Assembly (NCBI GenBank): GCA_026400815.1
Contig: JAPLOI010000033.1
Coordinates: 107,195-171,194, forward strand
Reading direction: 5' to 3'
DNA from: Alphaproteobacteria bacterium
GTDB taxonomy: Bacteria > Pseudomonadota > Alphaproteobacteria > Acetobacterales > Acetobacteraceae
Length of the DNA stretch: 64,000 bases
Part shown: piece after piece, positions 1 to 8,341 of the stretch
How the letters are laid out: every line of letters starts with the position of its first letter
Position numbering within the stretch: the stretch's first letter is position 1
Made by a program: the position numbers and the translations under genes
The notes under the pieces: model-generated
Seen by the model: only the letters and a program-made list of their open reading frames with translations
Databases searched by the model: none
Told to the model about the DNA's origin: nothing

Positions 1-138
1 CGGCTGAGCCTGGTGGAACCCTCCGCCTACACGCCGGCGGCCGGGCTGCCGGCGCCCGAGCCGGCGTGGAAGGGCTTCGATGCCTTCAAGGACATCGTGC
101 CGCCCCGCCAGCCGACCTGGGACGGAACGGAACGCTAG
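1..138 (+). CDS. C-terminal 45 residues of an unknown protein (5' end outside window)
   Basis: The reading frame is open from the first base of the window and ends at TAG 136-138. The tail is proline-rich and hydrophilic and shows no motif I can assign, with segments such as EPAWKGFDAFKD and PPRQPTWDG. Its stop codon interlocks with the stop of the opposing serine hydrolase: the palindrome CTAG at 135-138 gives TAG on both strands. The gene is therefore convergent with its neighbour, with no intergenic space for a terminator. The function is unknown because almost all of the protein lies outside the window. Confidence 0.55.
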   Translation, partial: RLSLVEPSAYTPAAGLPAPEPAWKGFDAFKDIVPPRQPTWDGTER

Positions 139-1112
139 CCCGGCGCCGCGGCCAGGATCCCCCGCAGCAGCATGCCAAACCGGCCGGAGCTGACGGTGTT
201 GCCCGGGATGTCGGTATCCACCCGGTGCACCACCACGGCATCCAGCTTCGGCAGCACCACGATGTAATGCCCGCCGGCGCCCCGGGCGGAGTAGGTGCCC
301 TCCGGCACGCGCGCATTGGGGAAATGGATGCCGTCGCGCCCCACCCACCACATGTAGCCGTAGCTGCCGGCCAGCCCGGCATCGGAGATCGGCGCCACGC
401 TGTCTTCCACCCAGGCTTCCGGCACGATCTGCGCGCCGCCCCAACGACCTTTGCGCAGGAACAACTCGCCGAACCGGGCGAGGTCGCGCGCCGTCATGCG
501 GAACGGGTAGGCCGGGTGGATGGAGGCCTCCAGCGGGTGATAGCCACCGTCGCGCGCCGGTTCGTAGTCCTGCATGCCGATGGGATCGGCGATGCGCGCC
601 TTGAAGTCGGCATAGATGTCGGCGTCGGTCACCTGGCGGAAGATGGTGCCCAGCGCGTTGAAGTCCCAGTTGTTGTAGCACCAGTTCACGCCGGGCCCGT
701 GGCTGTGCCGCGCCGGCTTGATCGCCAGCATGTTGGGCGATTCATAGCCCGACGGGTGATACACACCGGAGCGCGCCGCCAGCAGCTGGTGGACGGTGGC
801 GAGCTTCTCGCGCTCCGACAGCCCCTCCTTGTCGTCGATGCCCAGGCTGCCGAGCGTGGCTTCCAGGTCCACGCGCCCCTCGGCATCGTGGATCCCGTAG
901 AGCGCACTGAGGAAGCTCTTGCGGATGGAATGCACGTTGTAGTGGCGATCGATCTCGCCCCAGGCATCCAGCACCTTGCCGCCCGCCACCACCATCGTGC
1001 CGGCGGAGTTGAAGCTACCGGCGAAGGCCCGCGCCTCGGCCAGCCTGGCCGATGACCAGCCGATCTGTTCCGGCGCCTGCCAGCGCGCCCAGCTTCCGAT
1101 GTCGGCGCTCAC
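135..1112 (-). CDS. Serine hydrolase, beta-lactamase / penicillin-binding-protein fold
   Basis: This is a 325-residue protein of the beta-lactamase-related (class C, EstB-like) serine hydrolase family. The SxxK nucleophile motif is SIRK at about residues 62-65. The sequence YNN inside WCYNNWDFNALG matches the second active-site motif, and GYMWWVG with the C-terminal GGHYI region fits the rest of the fold. No signal peptide is evident, so it is probably cytoplasmic. I chose the GTG start at 1112 because it overlaps the TGA of the upstream SDR as GTGA, the usual sign of translational coupling. A longer frame exists upstream but runs through the SDR gene. The substrate is unknown; esters or beta-lactam-like amides are typical of the family. 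It is one of three such hydrolases in the window. Confidence 0.85.
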   Translation of the reverse strand: MSADIGSWARWQAPEQIGWSSARLAEARAFAGSFNSAGTMVVAGGKVLDAWGEIDRHYNVHSIRKSFLSALYGIHDAEGRVDLEATLGSLGIDDKEGLSEREKLATVHQLLAARSGVYHPSGYESPNMLAIKPARHSHGPGVNWCYNNWDFNALGTIFRQVTDADIYADFKARIADPIGMQDYEPARDGGYHPLEASIHPAYPFRMTARDLARFGELFLRKGRWGGAQIVPEAWVEDSVAPISDAGLAGSYGYMWWVGRDGIHFPNARVPEGTYSARGAGGHYIVVLPKLDAVVVHRVDTDIPGNTVSSGRFGMLLRGILAAAPG

Positions 1113-1864
1113 CGCCCGAAGCCCTGCCCGCCATTCACCTGGATGATCTGCGCCGTGACCCAGATCGCCATGTCGGAGGCCAGGAACATCACCACGTTCG
1201 CCACCTCCTCCGGCGTGCCCAGCCGCCCGGCGGGCATGGAGTTGAGGATGGAGTTGTAGAGCTTGGGGTCCTCGGTCTTGCGCCGCTCCCAGGAGCCGCC
1301 GGGGAACTCGATCGAACCCGGCGCCACGCAATTCACCCGGATGCCGTGCTTGGCCAGCGCCGCGGCCTGGGTGCGGGTGTAATGGTTCACCGCCGCCTTG
1401 GCCGCGCCATAGGCGGGCGTGCGCACTGAGGGGTTGAGCCCGGAGCCGGAGGAGATGTGGATGATGCTGGGCTGCGTGCCCTTCATCAGCCAGGGCATCG
1501 CCTCCCGGCTGGCGCGCACGGCGGCCATCAGGTCCACCGACAGGCTCGATTCCCAGCTTTCCTCGTCATCGCCACGGCCGAAGCCGGAGGCGTTGTTCAC
1601 CAGGATGTCGATACCGCCGAGGGCATTGGCCGCCGCCGGGATATAGGCCGCGATCGCCGCCGCGTCGCTGAGGTCGCAGGGCGCCGCATGCGCCGTGCCG
1701 CCGAACGCGGCCAGTTCCTTGCGCGTGGCCTCCAGCGTGTCCGCCCCGCGCGCGCAGATCGAAACCGCCGCGCCCGCCTGGGCGAAGCCCAGCGCAATCG
1801 AACGCCCAATGCCGCGGCTGCCGCCGGCGACAATCACGCGCCGGCCCTTCAGGTTCAGTTCCAT
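1109..1864 (-). CDS. Short-chain dehydrogenase/reductase (SDR)
   Basis: This is a classical SDR of 251 residues (253 from the ATG at 1870). The nucleotide-binding glycine motif AGGSRGIG lies near the N terminus, followed by NNAS, and the catalytic set Ser about 13 residues before YGAAK is present. The C terminus ends in VNGGQGFGR, typical of 3-oxoacyl-ACP reductase-like SDRs. I prefer ATG 1864 over 1870 because the GAGAGGG ribosome-binding site directly abuts the first ATG but sits about 6 nt from the second. The stop overlaps the serine hydrolase start by 4 bp, so the two are one transcript. The substrate is not deducible; NAD(P)-dependent alcohol or ketone oxidoreduction is the family role. 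Confidence 0.88.
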   Translation of the reverse strand: MELNLKGRRVIVAGGSRGIGRSIALGFAQAGAAVSICARGADTLEATRKELAAFGGTAHAAPCDLSDAAAIAAYIPAAANALGGIDILVNNASGFGRGDDEESWESSLSVDLMAAVRASREAMPWLMKGTQPSIIHISSGSGLNPSVRTPAYGAAKAAVNHYTRTQAAALAKHGIRVNCVAPGSIEFPGGSWERRKTEDPKLYNSILNSMPAGRLGTPEEVANVVMFLASDMAIWVTAQIIQVNGGQGFGR

Positions 1865-1895
1865 GGCCATCCCTCTCTACAGGGGCGGGATCGTC

Positions 1896-1926
1896 GCCGT
1901 GCCGCGCTGCTCTGGCAAGGCACGGC
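1896..1926. promoter_or_regulatory. Perfect 8-bp inverted repeat between divergent SDR genes
   Basis: GCCGTGCC at 1896-1903 is repeated in inverse as GGCACGGC at 1919-1926, with a 15-nt spacer, in the 145-bp region that separates the two divergently transcribed SDR genes. Such a site could be an operator for both genes, but no regulator gene lies nearby and short GC-rich palindromes are expected by chance in a genome like this. The assignment is tentative. Confidence 0.22.
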
Positions 1927-2009
1927 CGCCATGCAGGGGCGAGGGTGACAGCGCGCCCCGCTCGTCGCACACTCGCGCCACTGCAAATAGTTCCAAGGAG
2001 GGGACGGGC

Positions 2010-2927
2010 ATGTCCAAGAAAATGCTTGAGGGTAAGGTTGCCCTCGTGACCGGTGCCGGCCGTGGCATCGGCCGCGCCATCGCGCTGGTGATGGCGGAGA
2101 ACGGCGCCCAGGTGGTGGTGAACGACATCGGCGCCGCGGTCGATGGCAGCGGCAACGACTCGACACCCGCGCAGCAGGTGGTCAGCGAGATCGAGGCATT
2201 GCATGGCCAGGGCCAGGCCGTGGCGAACTACGACAGCGTGGCAGACTGGGACAGCGCCCAGAGCATGGTCCAGACCGCGATCGACCGCTTCGGCAAGATC
2301 GATATCGTGGTGAACAACGCCGGCATCCTGCGCGACACCATCTTCCACCGCATGACGCCGGAAGAATTCGACGCGGTGGTGAAGGTGCATCTGTACGGCG
2401 CCTTCTACGTCTCCCGCGCCGCCATTCCGTTCATGCGCAAGCAGGAGAGCGGGGCCTTCGTGCACATGACCTCCACCTCCGGCCTGATCGGCTCGGTGGG
2501 CCAGGTGAACTATGCCGCCGCCAAGCTCGGCATTGCCGGCATGTCGCGCGGTATCGCCGGTGATGCGGCGCGCTACAACGTGCGCAGCAACTGCATCGGC
2601 CCGCATGCCTTCAGCCGCATGATCGAGACGGTGCCCGGCCAGACCGAGGAGCAGATGCAGGCCCGCGCCGCCAAGACCCGGCCTGACCAGGTGGCGCAGC
2701 TCGCCGCCTTCCTGGGCAGCGATGCCGCCAAGGAAGTCACGGGCCAGATCATGGGTGCGCGCGGCAACGAGATCTACCTCTACAGCCAGCCGCGCCCGAT
2801 CCGCACCATGCACCGCGGCACCGGCTGGTCGGCGCAGGCCCTGGCCGAAACGCTGCTGCCGGCGTGGAAGTCCAGCCTTACGCCGCTGGAACGCACCCGC
2901 GACGTGTATGCCTGGGACGCGATCTGA
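2010..2927 (+). CDS. SDR family oxidoreductase with extended C terminus
   Basis: This is a 305-residue SDR, about 50 residues longer than the classical type. Visible motifs are TGAGRGIG near residue 14, NNAGILRD near 102, Ser155 in HMTSTSG, and YAAAK with Tyr168 and Lys172. The C-terminal extension after about residue 250 (SQPRPIRTMHRGTGW and DVYAWDAI) resembles that of hydroxyacyl-CoA-dehydrogenase-like SDRs related to the multifunctional beta-oxidation enzyme. The ATG at 2010 follows a strong AAGGAG site at 1995-2000; the longer upstream frame has no such support. It is transcribed alone and ends at a good intrinsic terminator. An acyl-CoA substrate is inference from the extension. Confidence 0.87.
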   Translation: MSKKMLEGKVALVTGAGRGIGRAIALVMAENGAQVVVNDIGAAVDGSGNDSTPAQQVVSEIEALHGQGQAVANYDSVADWDSAQSMVQTAIDRFGKIDIVVNNAGILRDTIFHRMTPEEFDAVVKVHLYGAFYVSRAAIPFMRKQESGAFVHMTSTSGLIGSVGQVNYAAAKLGIAGMSRGIAGDAARYNVRSNCIGPHAFSRMIETVPGQTEEQMQARAAKTRPDQVAQLAAFLGSDAAKEVTGQIMGARGNEIYLYSQPRPIRTMHRGTGWSAQALAETLLPAWKSSLTPLERTRDVYAWDAI

Positions 2928-2951
2928 TCCCAGCCGAGGAACCGAACATGG

Positions 2952-2981
2952 GGGCGGGTCCGGAAGGGCCCGCCCTTTTTT
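2952..2981 (+). terminator. Rho-independent terminator of the SDR gene
   Basis: A ten-pair stem (GGGCGGGTCC against GGGCCCGCCC, one G-T pair) closes on a GGAA tetraloop at 2962-2965 and is followed by six T residues at 2976-2981. It lies 24 nt after the SDR stop. The opposite strand has no T run, so it serves only the + strand gene, and it ends exactly where the opposing MFS gene ends. Confidence 0.85.
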
Positions 2982-4172
2982 CTATTCGGCGGCCGCAAGC
3001 CGTGCGCGGCGGTCATTGGCCAGCGCCAGCACGCAGGTGGACAGCATGAAGCCCACCGAGACGGCGAAGATCCAGCCCGGGTGGCCGAAATCCATGATCG
3101 TGCCATAGAGCAGCGGGCCGATGATGCCGCCGATGTTGAAGCCGGTGGAGACGATGGCGAACACGCGCCCCTCTGCCCCCTTCGGCGCGCTGGCGCGCAC
3201 CAGCATGTCGCGCGAAGGCATGATCAGGCCGGTGCAGAACCCACCCACCGCCATCACCGGCAGCAGCGCCCACATCGGCAGGTTCACCAGGCCCACGATG
3301 GCGATGGCGACGGCCGTCACCGCGAAGCCACCGGCCGACACCTCGCTGTGCCGGCGCGTGCGATCGGCGACGATGCCGCCGGCCAATACGCCAAGCGCCG
3401 AGGCGCCGAGGTAGAACGACAGCGCTATGCTCGCCACCCATACCGGCGTGCCGTGATGCGCGTTCATCGCCACCACTGAGAAGCCGGAGATGCCGCCGCC
3501 GGACATGCCGATCACGGCGAAGAACGCCACCAGCGACAGCACCTGCGGCGTGATCAACTGCCGCACCGGGATCGGCGCCCGGCGCACCGCCGCACGCGGC
3601 GCCCCGGCAGGCGCCCCGAACAGCAGCGGCAGCGCAAAGAGCGGCCCCAGCAGCCCGGCCGCAATCAGCGCGCCCGAAACGCCCCACGCACCGGCCGCGA
3701 GCAGCATTCCCGCCGGGGCCAACGCCGTGCCGGCATAGCCGGCAAAGGTGTGGATCGAGAATGCCCGGCCAACCCGTGCCTCGCTGATCACGCCGGAGGA
3801 CAGGATGGCGTAGTCGCTGGGGTGGTAGACGCAGTTGGCCAACCCAGCCATCAGCGCGGCGGCCAGCAGAACCGGATAGACCGGGTTGAGCCCTGCCACG
3901 ATGAACGCGCTGCCGCCCAGCAGCAGCCCGCCCACCAGCAGCCGGCGCGGCCCGAACCTGTCCACCGCGAAGCCGGTCGGCGTCTGCATCAGGGCGGAGA
4001 CGATGTTGAACAGCGTCAGGGCCAAGCCCAGCTCCACATAGCCCACGCCGAATTGTTCCTTGAGCAGCGGGAACAGCGGCGGCAGCACCAGGATGTGGAT
4101 ATGGCTGACCATGTGTGCGCCGGAGATCTGCCCCAGCGTGGCCAGCTCCTCGCGTTTCCAGCCTGCGCTCAT
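2982..4172 (-). CDS. MFS transporter, fosmidomycin-resistance (Fsr)-like
   Basis: This is a 396-residue inner-membrane protein with about twelve hydrophobic segments. The N terminus (ISGAHMVSHIHILVLPPLFP) and the downstream FAVDRFGPRRLL loop match the Fsr-like branch of the major facilitator superfamily. The ATG at 4172 overlaps the stop of the PdxA2 gene as ATGA, so the transporter is translationally coupled to it. It is the last gene of a three-gene operon with a DUF1537 kinase and a PdxA-like dehydrogenase. The simplest reading is uptake of the four-carbon sugar acid used by those enzymes. Export, as for classical Fsr, cannot be excluded. Confidence 0.85.
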   Translation of the reverse strand: MSAGWKREELATLGQISGAHMVSHIHILVLPPLFPLLKEQFGVGYVELGLALTLFNIVSALMQTPTGFAVDRFGPRRLLVGGLLLGGSAFIVAGLNPVYPVLLAAALMAGLANCVYHPSDYAILSSGVISEARVGRAFSIHTFAGYAGTALAPAGMLLAAGAWGVSGALIAAGLLGPLFALPLLFGAPAGAPRAAVRRAPIPVRQLITPQVLSLVAFFAVIGMSGGGISGFSVVAMNAHHGTPVWVASIALSFYLGASALGVLAGGIVADRTRRHSEVSAGGFAVTAVAIAIVGLVNLPMWALLPVMAVGGFCTGLIMPSRDMLVRASAPKGAEGRVFAIVSTGFNIGGIIGPLLYGTIMDFGHPGWIFAVSVGFMLSTCVLALANDRRARLAAAE

Positions 4173-5203
4173 ACGTGCGTTCCCTTCGCGGCCGTCATTT
4201 GCAGCGCCACTTCGATCGCCTCCACCATGCTGTCTGCGTTGGCGATGCCGCGGCCGGCGATGTCGAAGGCGGTGCCGTGGTCCACCGAGGTGCGGATCAC
4301 CGGCAGGCCCAGCGTGATGTTCACGCCAGAGAGCGAATCGAAGGTGCCGGTGGCGGGGTTCATCTGGAAGCCCAGCAGCTTCACCGGAATGTGCCCCTGG
4401 TCGTGGTACATCGCCACCACCGCATCGTATTGCCCGCCGCGCAGCTTCACGAACACCGTATCCCCCGGCACGGGGCCGCTGACATGGATGCCTTCCGCGT
4501 TGCACTGCGCCACCACGGGCGCGGTCACGTCGGTGTCCTGGGTGCCGAACAGCCCGCCCTCGCCGGCATGCGGGTTCAATGCCGCCACCGCGATATGCGG
4601 CCGGGCGATGCCCATGCGGCGCAGGGCGTCATAGGTAAGATCGATCGTGCGGCGCACCCGCTCGGCCGTTACCAGCGCGGGCACCTTCTCCAGCGCCACA
4701 TGGGTGGTGACGTGGCTGACGCGCATGTTCCCATGCGCCAGCATCATCACAGAGGTCTTCTGCCCCGTCAGATCCGCCAGCATATCGGTGTGGCCGGCAT
4801 ATTTGTGCCCTGCCAGGTTCAGCGCCTCCTTGTTCAGCGGCGCCGTCACGATGGCGGCAATCCGCCCCGCCAGGGCAAGGCGAACGGCCTGGTCCACTGC
4901 CAGAAAGCTGAAGCGCCCGGCCTCGGGGCTGAGGCATCCGGTTGCGATGGCGCCGTGCTCGTCGCCCGCCGGCAGCAGCGCCAGCGGCGGGAACGCCGCT
5001 GTCTCGTCAGCCCGTGCGAAGGCGGCATGGCCCAGCGCGGCGCAGGCCTGGTCCAATGCGGTGGCGTGCCCGATCACCAACAGGCGCATCTCTCCCGACG
5101 CCAGCCGGGGGGCGAGCGCGCGGGCAGCCTTGACGATGATCTCGGGGCCGATCCCGGCCGGATCGCCCATGGTGACGGCCAGAACCGGCGGGGACGCAGG
5201 CAT
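4169..5203 (-). CDS. pdxA2: PdxA2-type 4-phosphate dehydrogenase (threonate/erythronate catabolism)
   Basis: This 344-residue protein belongs to the 4-hydroxythreonine-4-phosphate dehydrogenase family. It opens with the family hallmark VTMGDPAGIGPE, has conserved metal-ligand regions around HTDML and LNPHAGEGG, and carries the YHDQGHIPVKLLGF segment. Canonical PdxA makes pyridoxal phosphate, but here the gene sits 12 nt after a DUF1537 kinase. That pairing is the established signature of the PdxA2 branch, which oxidises D-threonate or erythronate 4-phosphate and releases CO2 to give dihydroxyacetone phosphate. The start has a GAAGGAG site 8 nt upstream. The stop overlaps the MFS start by 4 bp. 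Substrate stereochemistry cannot be read from the sequence. Confidence 0.88.
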   Translation of the reverse strand: MPASPPVLAVTMGDPAGIGPEIIVKAARALAPRLASGEMRLLVIGHATALDQACAALGHAAFARADETAAFPPLALLPAGDEHGAIATGCLSPEAGRFSFLAVDQAVRLALAGRIAAIVTAPLNKEALNLAGHKYAGHTDMLADLTGQKTSVMMLAHGNMRVSHVTTHVALEKVPALVTAERVRRTIDLTYDALRRMGIARPHIAVAALNPHAGEGGLFGTQDTDVTAPVVAQCNAEGIHVSGPVPGDTVFVKLRGGQYDAVVAMYHDQGHIPVKLLGFQMNPATGTFDSLSGVNITLGLPVIRTSVDHGTAFDIAGRGIANADSMVEAIEVALQMTAAKGTHV

Positions 5204-5215
5204 GGGAAAACTCCT

Positions 5216-6223
5216 TCAACCGAGCAGGCTGGCGAGGAAATCAGGGCGACCGAAGGCACCTGATTTGGACAGGATTGGCAACCCGTCCCAGTGCCCCCCT
5301 TCCATGCGCGAGACGGGGGCACCGGGTTCATGCTCGCCCAGCACCGTCAGCGCGGTGGCGCCAAGGCCATCCGCCAGCGCCCGCAGTGTCTCACCGCCTG
5401 CCACGATGCAGCTCCCCGGCCGGGGCAGCCGATAGGCCACCTCCGTGAAGCACCGCCCGATCCGGTCGGCTGCCTCGGCGCGCGGCAAACCCGGCGGCAG
5501 GCGCAGGCTGATGGCCGCCGGCAACGGCAGGTCGCGGATCGCCCCCTTCAGCACATGATGCCGCGATGTCGCGGCCAGTTGCGCCTGGCTCACAGGGTGG
5601 TCGGACCCGATCATCGCCACGAGCGGTGCCGGCAACTCCGGCCGCGGTGCCGCACCACCGCCCAGCGCGCCGGCCAACCCGCCGGTCCCCGCCCACAACA
5701 CCCGGCCGGGCAGGGCACTGGCGGCGGCCACGATCGCCCGCAGTTCGGCGTCACTCTCCGCATCCCACAGGCTCACGCCGTGCGGTGCCGCCATGCCGGC
5801 ACGCGCGGCAATCGGCGCGAGGCCGAGGGCAGCCAGTTGCCCGGCCAGGTCGACATCGACCGCAACGCCCTGTGCCACCTGGCGCCCATGGCGCGTCACC
5901 CGGCCCTGGAACGGGAAGGCCGGCGCGATCACCAGATGCTCGAACCCGCCGGCGCGAAAGCTGGCGGCCAGCTCGGCGGCGGGATGCCCCCGCAGCAACG
6001 AATCCAGCTTCTTGAAAGCCAGCGCGGCGCCGCGCAAAGCCGGCCCACAGGCCTCATGCGCCACCGCCGCCGCGTCCGCCGTGCCCTCGCGCGTGGCCAG
6101 GTCCCGGGCGCCGGCCGTCCAGGCGCCCTTCCACGTGACCCTCTGCGCGCCGAAGCGCGGCACGAACCGCGCGGCGGTATCCAGCGCGCCGGTCAGGTCG
6201 TCGGCCAGCAACACGAAGGACAT
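5216..6223 (-). CDS. Four-carbon acid sugar kinase (DUF1537 family)
   Basis: This 335-residue protein has the diagnostic N-terminal LADDLTGALDTAA and FKKLDSLLRGH motifs of the DUF1537 sugar-acid kinase family, plus the C-terminal GGETLRAL and KSGAFGRPDF nucleotide-binding segments. Family members phosphorylate D-threonate, L-threonate or erythronate on O4. The protein is shorter than many relatives (about 400 residues), but both domains seem complete. It is the first gene of the operon with PdxA2 and the MFS carrier, so the operon provides uptake, phosphorylation and oxidative decarboxylation of a C4 sugar acid. The promoter should lie in the roughly 200-bp divergent region before the beta-propeller gene. 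No dedicated regulator is present in the window. Confidence 0.87.
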   Translation of the reverse strand: MSFVLLADDLTGALDTAARFVPRFGAQRVTWKGAWTAGARDLATREGTADAAAVAHEACGPALRGAALAFKKLDSLLRGHPAAELAASFRAGGFEHLVIAPAFPFQGRVTRHGRQVAQGVAVDVDLAGQLAALGLAPIAARAGMAAPHGVSLWDAESDAELRAIVAAASALPGRVLWAGTGGLAGALGGGAAPRPELPAPLVAMIGSDHPVSQAQLAATSRHHVLKGAIRDLPLPAAISLRLPPGLPRAEAADRIGRCFTEVAYRLPRPGSCIVAGGETLRALADGLGATALTVLGEHEPGAPVSRMEGGHWDGLPILSKSGAFGRPDFLASLLG

Positions 6224-6425
6224 GGCGCATTTCTCCCCGGGGGCGAGTCGCCATGATCCTGGTCAATCCGCGCACCAAGCGCCATGCCAGCGCCGCATGG
6301 GCGCAGCCCAGGCCGCCGTTCATCCGATCGTGGACCGCGGATGCCCGGGTGTGCTATCGAGAAGGCTGAACAACTCTCCAGAACTGGTTGAAATGGTGAC
6401 GAAAGATCGTTCCGGGCTCGATGGC

Positions 6426-7397
6426 ATGACCCGCCGTGGAGCGCTCGCGCTCGGCGCGGCCGCCTTGCTCCCGCGTTCGGCCGGTGCCCAGGCCGGTGCC
6501 CAGGCCGGTGGGGGTGCGGTGCTGATCATGAACTCCGGCGCCGCCTCGCTGAGCGTGATCGACATGGCCACCCGCCGCGAAACCCGGCGGATTCCGGTGC
6601 TGCGGGAGCCGCATCACTGGGCCCTGACACCGGACCACAAGGAATTGCTGATCGGCGATTCCTCCGGCAACGAGCTGCAGGTGCTCGATCCCCGCACCTT
6701 CGCGGTCACGCGCCGCATGCCCATCTCCAACCCCTACCACCTGCAATTCAGCGGGGACGGCAAGTTCTTCGTCGTGGCCGGTCTCGCCCGCAACCAGATC
6801 GATATCTATGAAGCCGGCAGCTACAAGCTGCTGAAGCGCTTCCCCATCAAGTCCATGCCCAGCCACATGGATTTCCTGCCGGACAGCTCCGTGGTATTCG
6901 TCACGCTTCAGGGCACCGGCCGCATCGCCGCCATCGATCTGCGCCGGCTGGAAATCCTGTGGGATGAGCCGTGCGGCAACGCCCCCGCCGGCTTGCTGGT
7001 GCATGCCGGCCGCGTCTTGGCCGGCAACATGGGCGGCGACGACGTGGCGGTGCTCGATGCCAAAACCGGCAAGACCCTGCGCCGCATCCGCACCGGCAAG
7101 GGCGCACACACCCTGTTCTGGGCGCCGGACCGCAAGACGATCTGGGTCAACAACCGTCTGGACCAGCAATCCGTGGTGGTGCTCGATGCCGCCACCCTCG
7201 ATCCCGTGCGCCGCTACCGCCTGCCCGGTGGCCCCGATGACCTGGAATTCGCGCCGGACGGCAACATCTGGTTCACCATGCGCTTCGTCCACAAGGTGGC
7301 GGTGATGGATCCCAGAAGCGGGGACTTCACCACCATCGATGTCGGCCGCTCCCCGCACGGCATCTTCCTCAATCCCCGCGCCATCGCCACCGCATGA
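6426..7397 (+). CDS. Tat-exported YVTN-type beta-propeller protein
   Basis: This is a 323-residue protein (334 if the ATG at 6393 is used). It starts MTRRGALALGAAALLPRSAG, a twin-arginine signal followed by an Ala-rich h-region and an AQA cleavage zone, so it should be periplasmic. The mature part is a series of about 40-residue beta-propeller blades with repeated patterns such as VIDMATRRETRRIPV, VLDPRTFAVTRRMPI, VLDAKTGKTLRRIRTG and VLDAATLDPVRRYRLPG, as in YVTN/NHL repeat proteins. Neither start has a clear ribosome-binding site. Its stop overlaps the next gene as ATGA, so it heads an operon with a membrane hydroxylase and an amidohydrolase. Its biochemical role is unknown; a binding or scaffold function is typical of the fold. 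Confidence 0.82.
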   Translation: MTRRGALALGAAALLPRSAGAQAGAQAGGGAVLIMNSGAASLSVIDMATRRETRRIPVLREPHHWALTPDHKELLIGDSSGNELQVLDPRTFAVTRRMPISNPYHLQFSGDGKFFVVAGLARNQIDIYEAGSYKLLKRFPIKSMPSHMDFLPDSSVVFVTLQGTGRIAAIDLRRLEILWDEPCGNAPAGLLVHAGRVLAGNMGGDDVAVLDAKTGKTLRRIRTGKGAHTLFWAPDRKTIWVNNRLDQQSVVVLDAATLDPVRRYRLPGGPDDLEFAPDGNIWFTMRFVHKVAVMDPRSGDFTTIDVGRSPHGIFLNPRAIATA

Positions 7398-8341
7398 TCC
7401 CCGCTTTCGACACTGCCGCCGGCTGGATCCAGGAAACCCTCCTGCTTCCGATGCTGTTCTCCCTGGGCCTGATCCAGTGGGAGGACATCTCCTTCGGCTG
7501 GGCGCTGTTCGCCGTCTATGGCGCGGCCCAAGTGGTGGTCACCTTCGCCGTCTGCGTCCCGCTGGAACGCTGGCGCCCGGTGGAGCGCTGGCCGGATGCA
7601 CAGGCGGTGGTAGTGGACGTGCTCTACACCTTCGTCAGCCGCGTCGGCCTGCTGCCGCTGATCACCTACGTGCTCTTCTTCAAGCTGCAGGTGGAGCTGA
7701 GCGGCGCCCTGACCGACATGGGCTACGTCCCGCCGACTCTCGAACGCATCTTCCCGTTCCTGTTCGGCATGCCGGTGCTGACCTTCCTGCTCTACGCCAT
7801 CATCCTGGATTTCGGCGAATACTGGCGCCACCGCCTCAGCCACGTCTTCCGCTGGTGGTATTCGCTCCACGCCCTGCACCACGCCCAGCGCCAGATGACC
7901 TTCTGGTCCGATGACCGCAACCATTTGCTGGACGACATCATCGGCTTCGCCTGGTTCACCTGCATCGCGCTGCTGATCGGGGTGCCGCCGATGCAGTTCC
8001 CGCTGCTGGTGCTGCTGCTGCGCCTGATCGAAAGCCTGAGCCACGCCAATGCCCGCGTCTCCTACGGCTGGCTCGGCGAGCGGCTGCTGGTCTCGCCGCG
8101 CTTCCACCGGGCCCATCACGGCGTGACCGCGGCCGGCGAGATCAGCGTGAACTACGGCGCCGTGCTGCCCTGGTGGGACATGATCTTCCGCACCGCCGAT
8201 TTCTCGCGCGAGTTCGTGCAGACCGGTGATCCGACGGCGGAGGAGGAACTGGCCACCGGCGGCTACTTCACCCAGCAATGGGTGGGGGCCAAACGGATGC
8301 TGCGCGATATCTTCAGCAGCACGCCAAGGGGCGCCGGCTGA
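7394..8341 (+). CDS. Sterol desaturase / fatty acid hydroxylase family membrane protein
   Basis: This 315-residue integral membrane protein has about four to five hydrophobic segments and the di-iron histidine clusters of the fatty acid hydroxylase superfamily: HRLSH, HALHH and HRAHH, plus further histidines between them (DDRNHLLDD). The family hydroxylates or desaturates membrane-embedded lipids, sterols or carotenoids using O2. It overlaps the upstream propeller gene by 4 bp (ATGA) and the downstream amidohydrolase by 1 bp (TGATG), so the three should be made together. No carotenoid or hopanoid genes are visible nearby, so the substrate cannot be assigned. Confidence 0.86.
   Translation: MIPAFDTAAGWIQETLLLPMLFSLGLIQWEDISFGWALFAVYGAAQVVVTFAVCVPLERWRPVERWPDAQAVVVDVLYTFVSRVGLLPLITYVLFFKLQVELSGALTDMGYVPPTLERIFPFLFGMPVLTFLLYAIILDFGEYWRHRLSHVFRWWYSLHALHHAQRQMTFWSDDRNHLLDDIIGFAWFTCIALLIGVPPMQFPLLVLLLRLIESLSHANARVSYGWLGERLLVSPRFHRAHHGVTAAGEISVNYGAVLPWWDMIFRTADFSREFVQTGDPTAEEELATGGYFTQQWVGAKRMLRDIFSSTPRGAG

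Noticed and set aside
4169..5203. PdxA for pyridoxal phosphate biosynthesis
   Set aside because: The neighbouring DUF1537 kinase and MFS carrier point to the catabolic PdxA2 branch rather than vitamin B6 synthesis.
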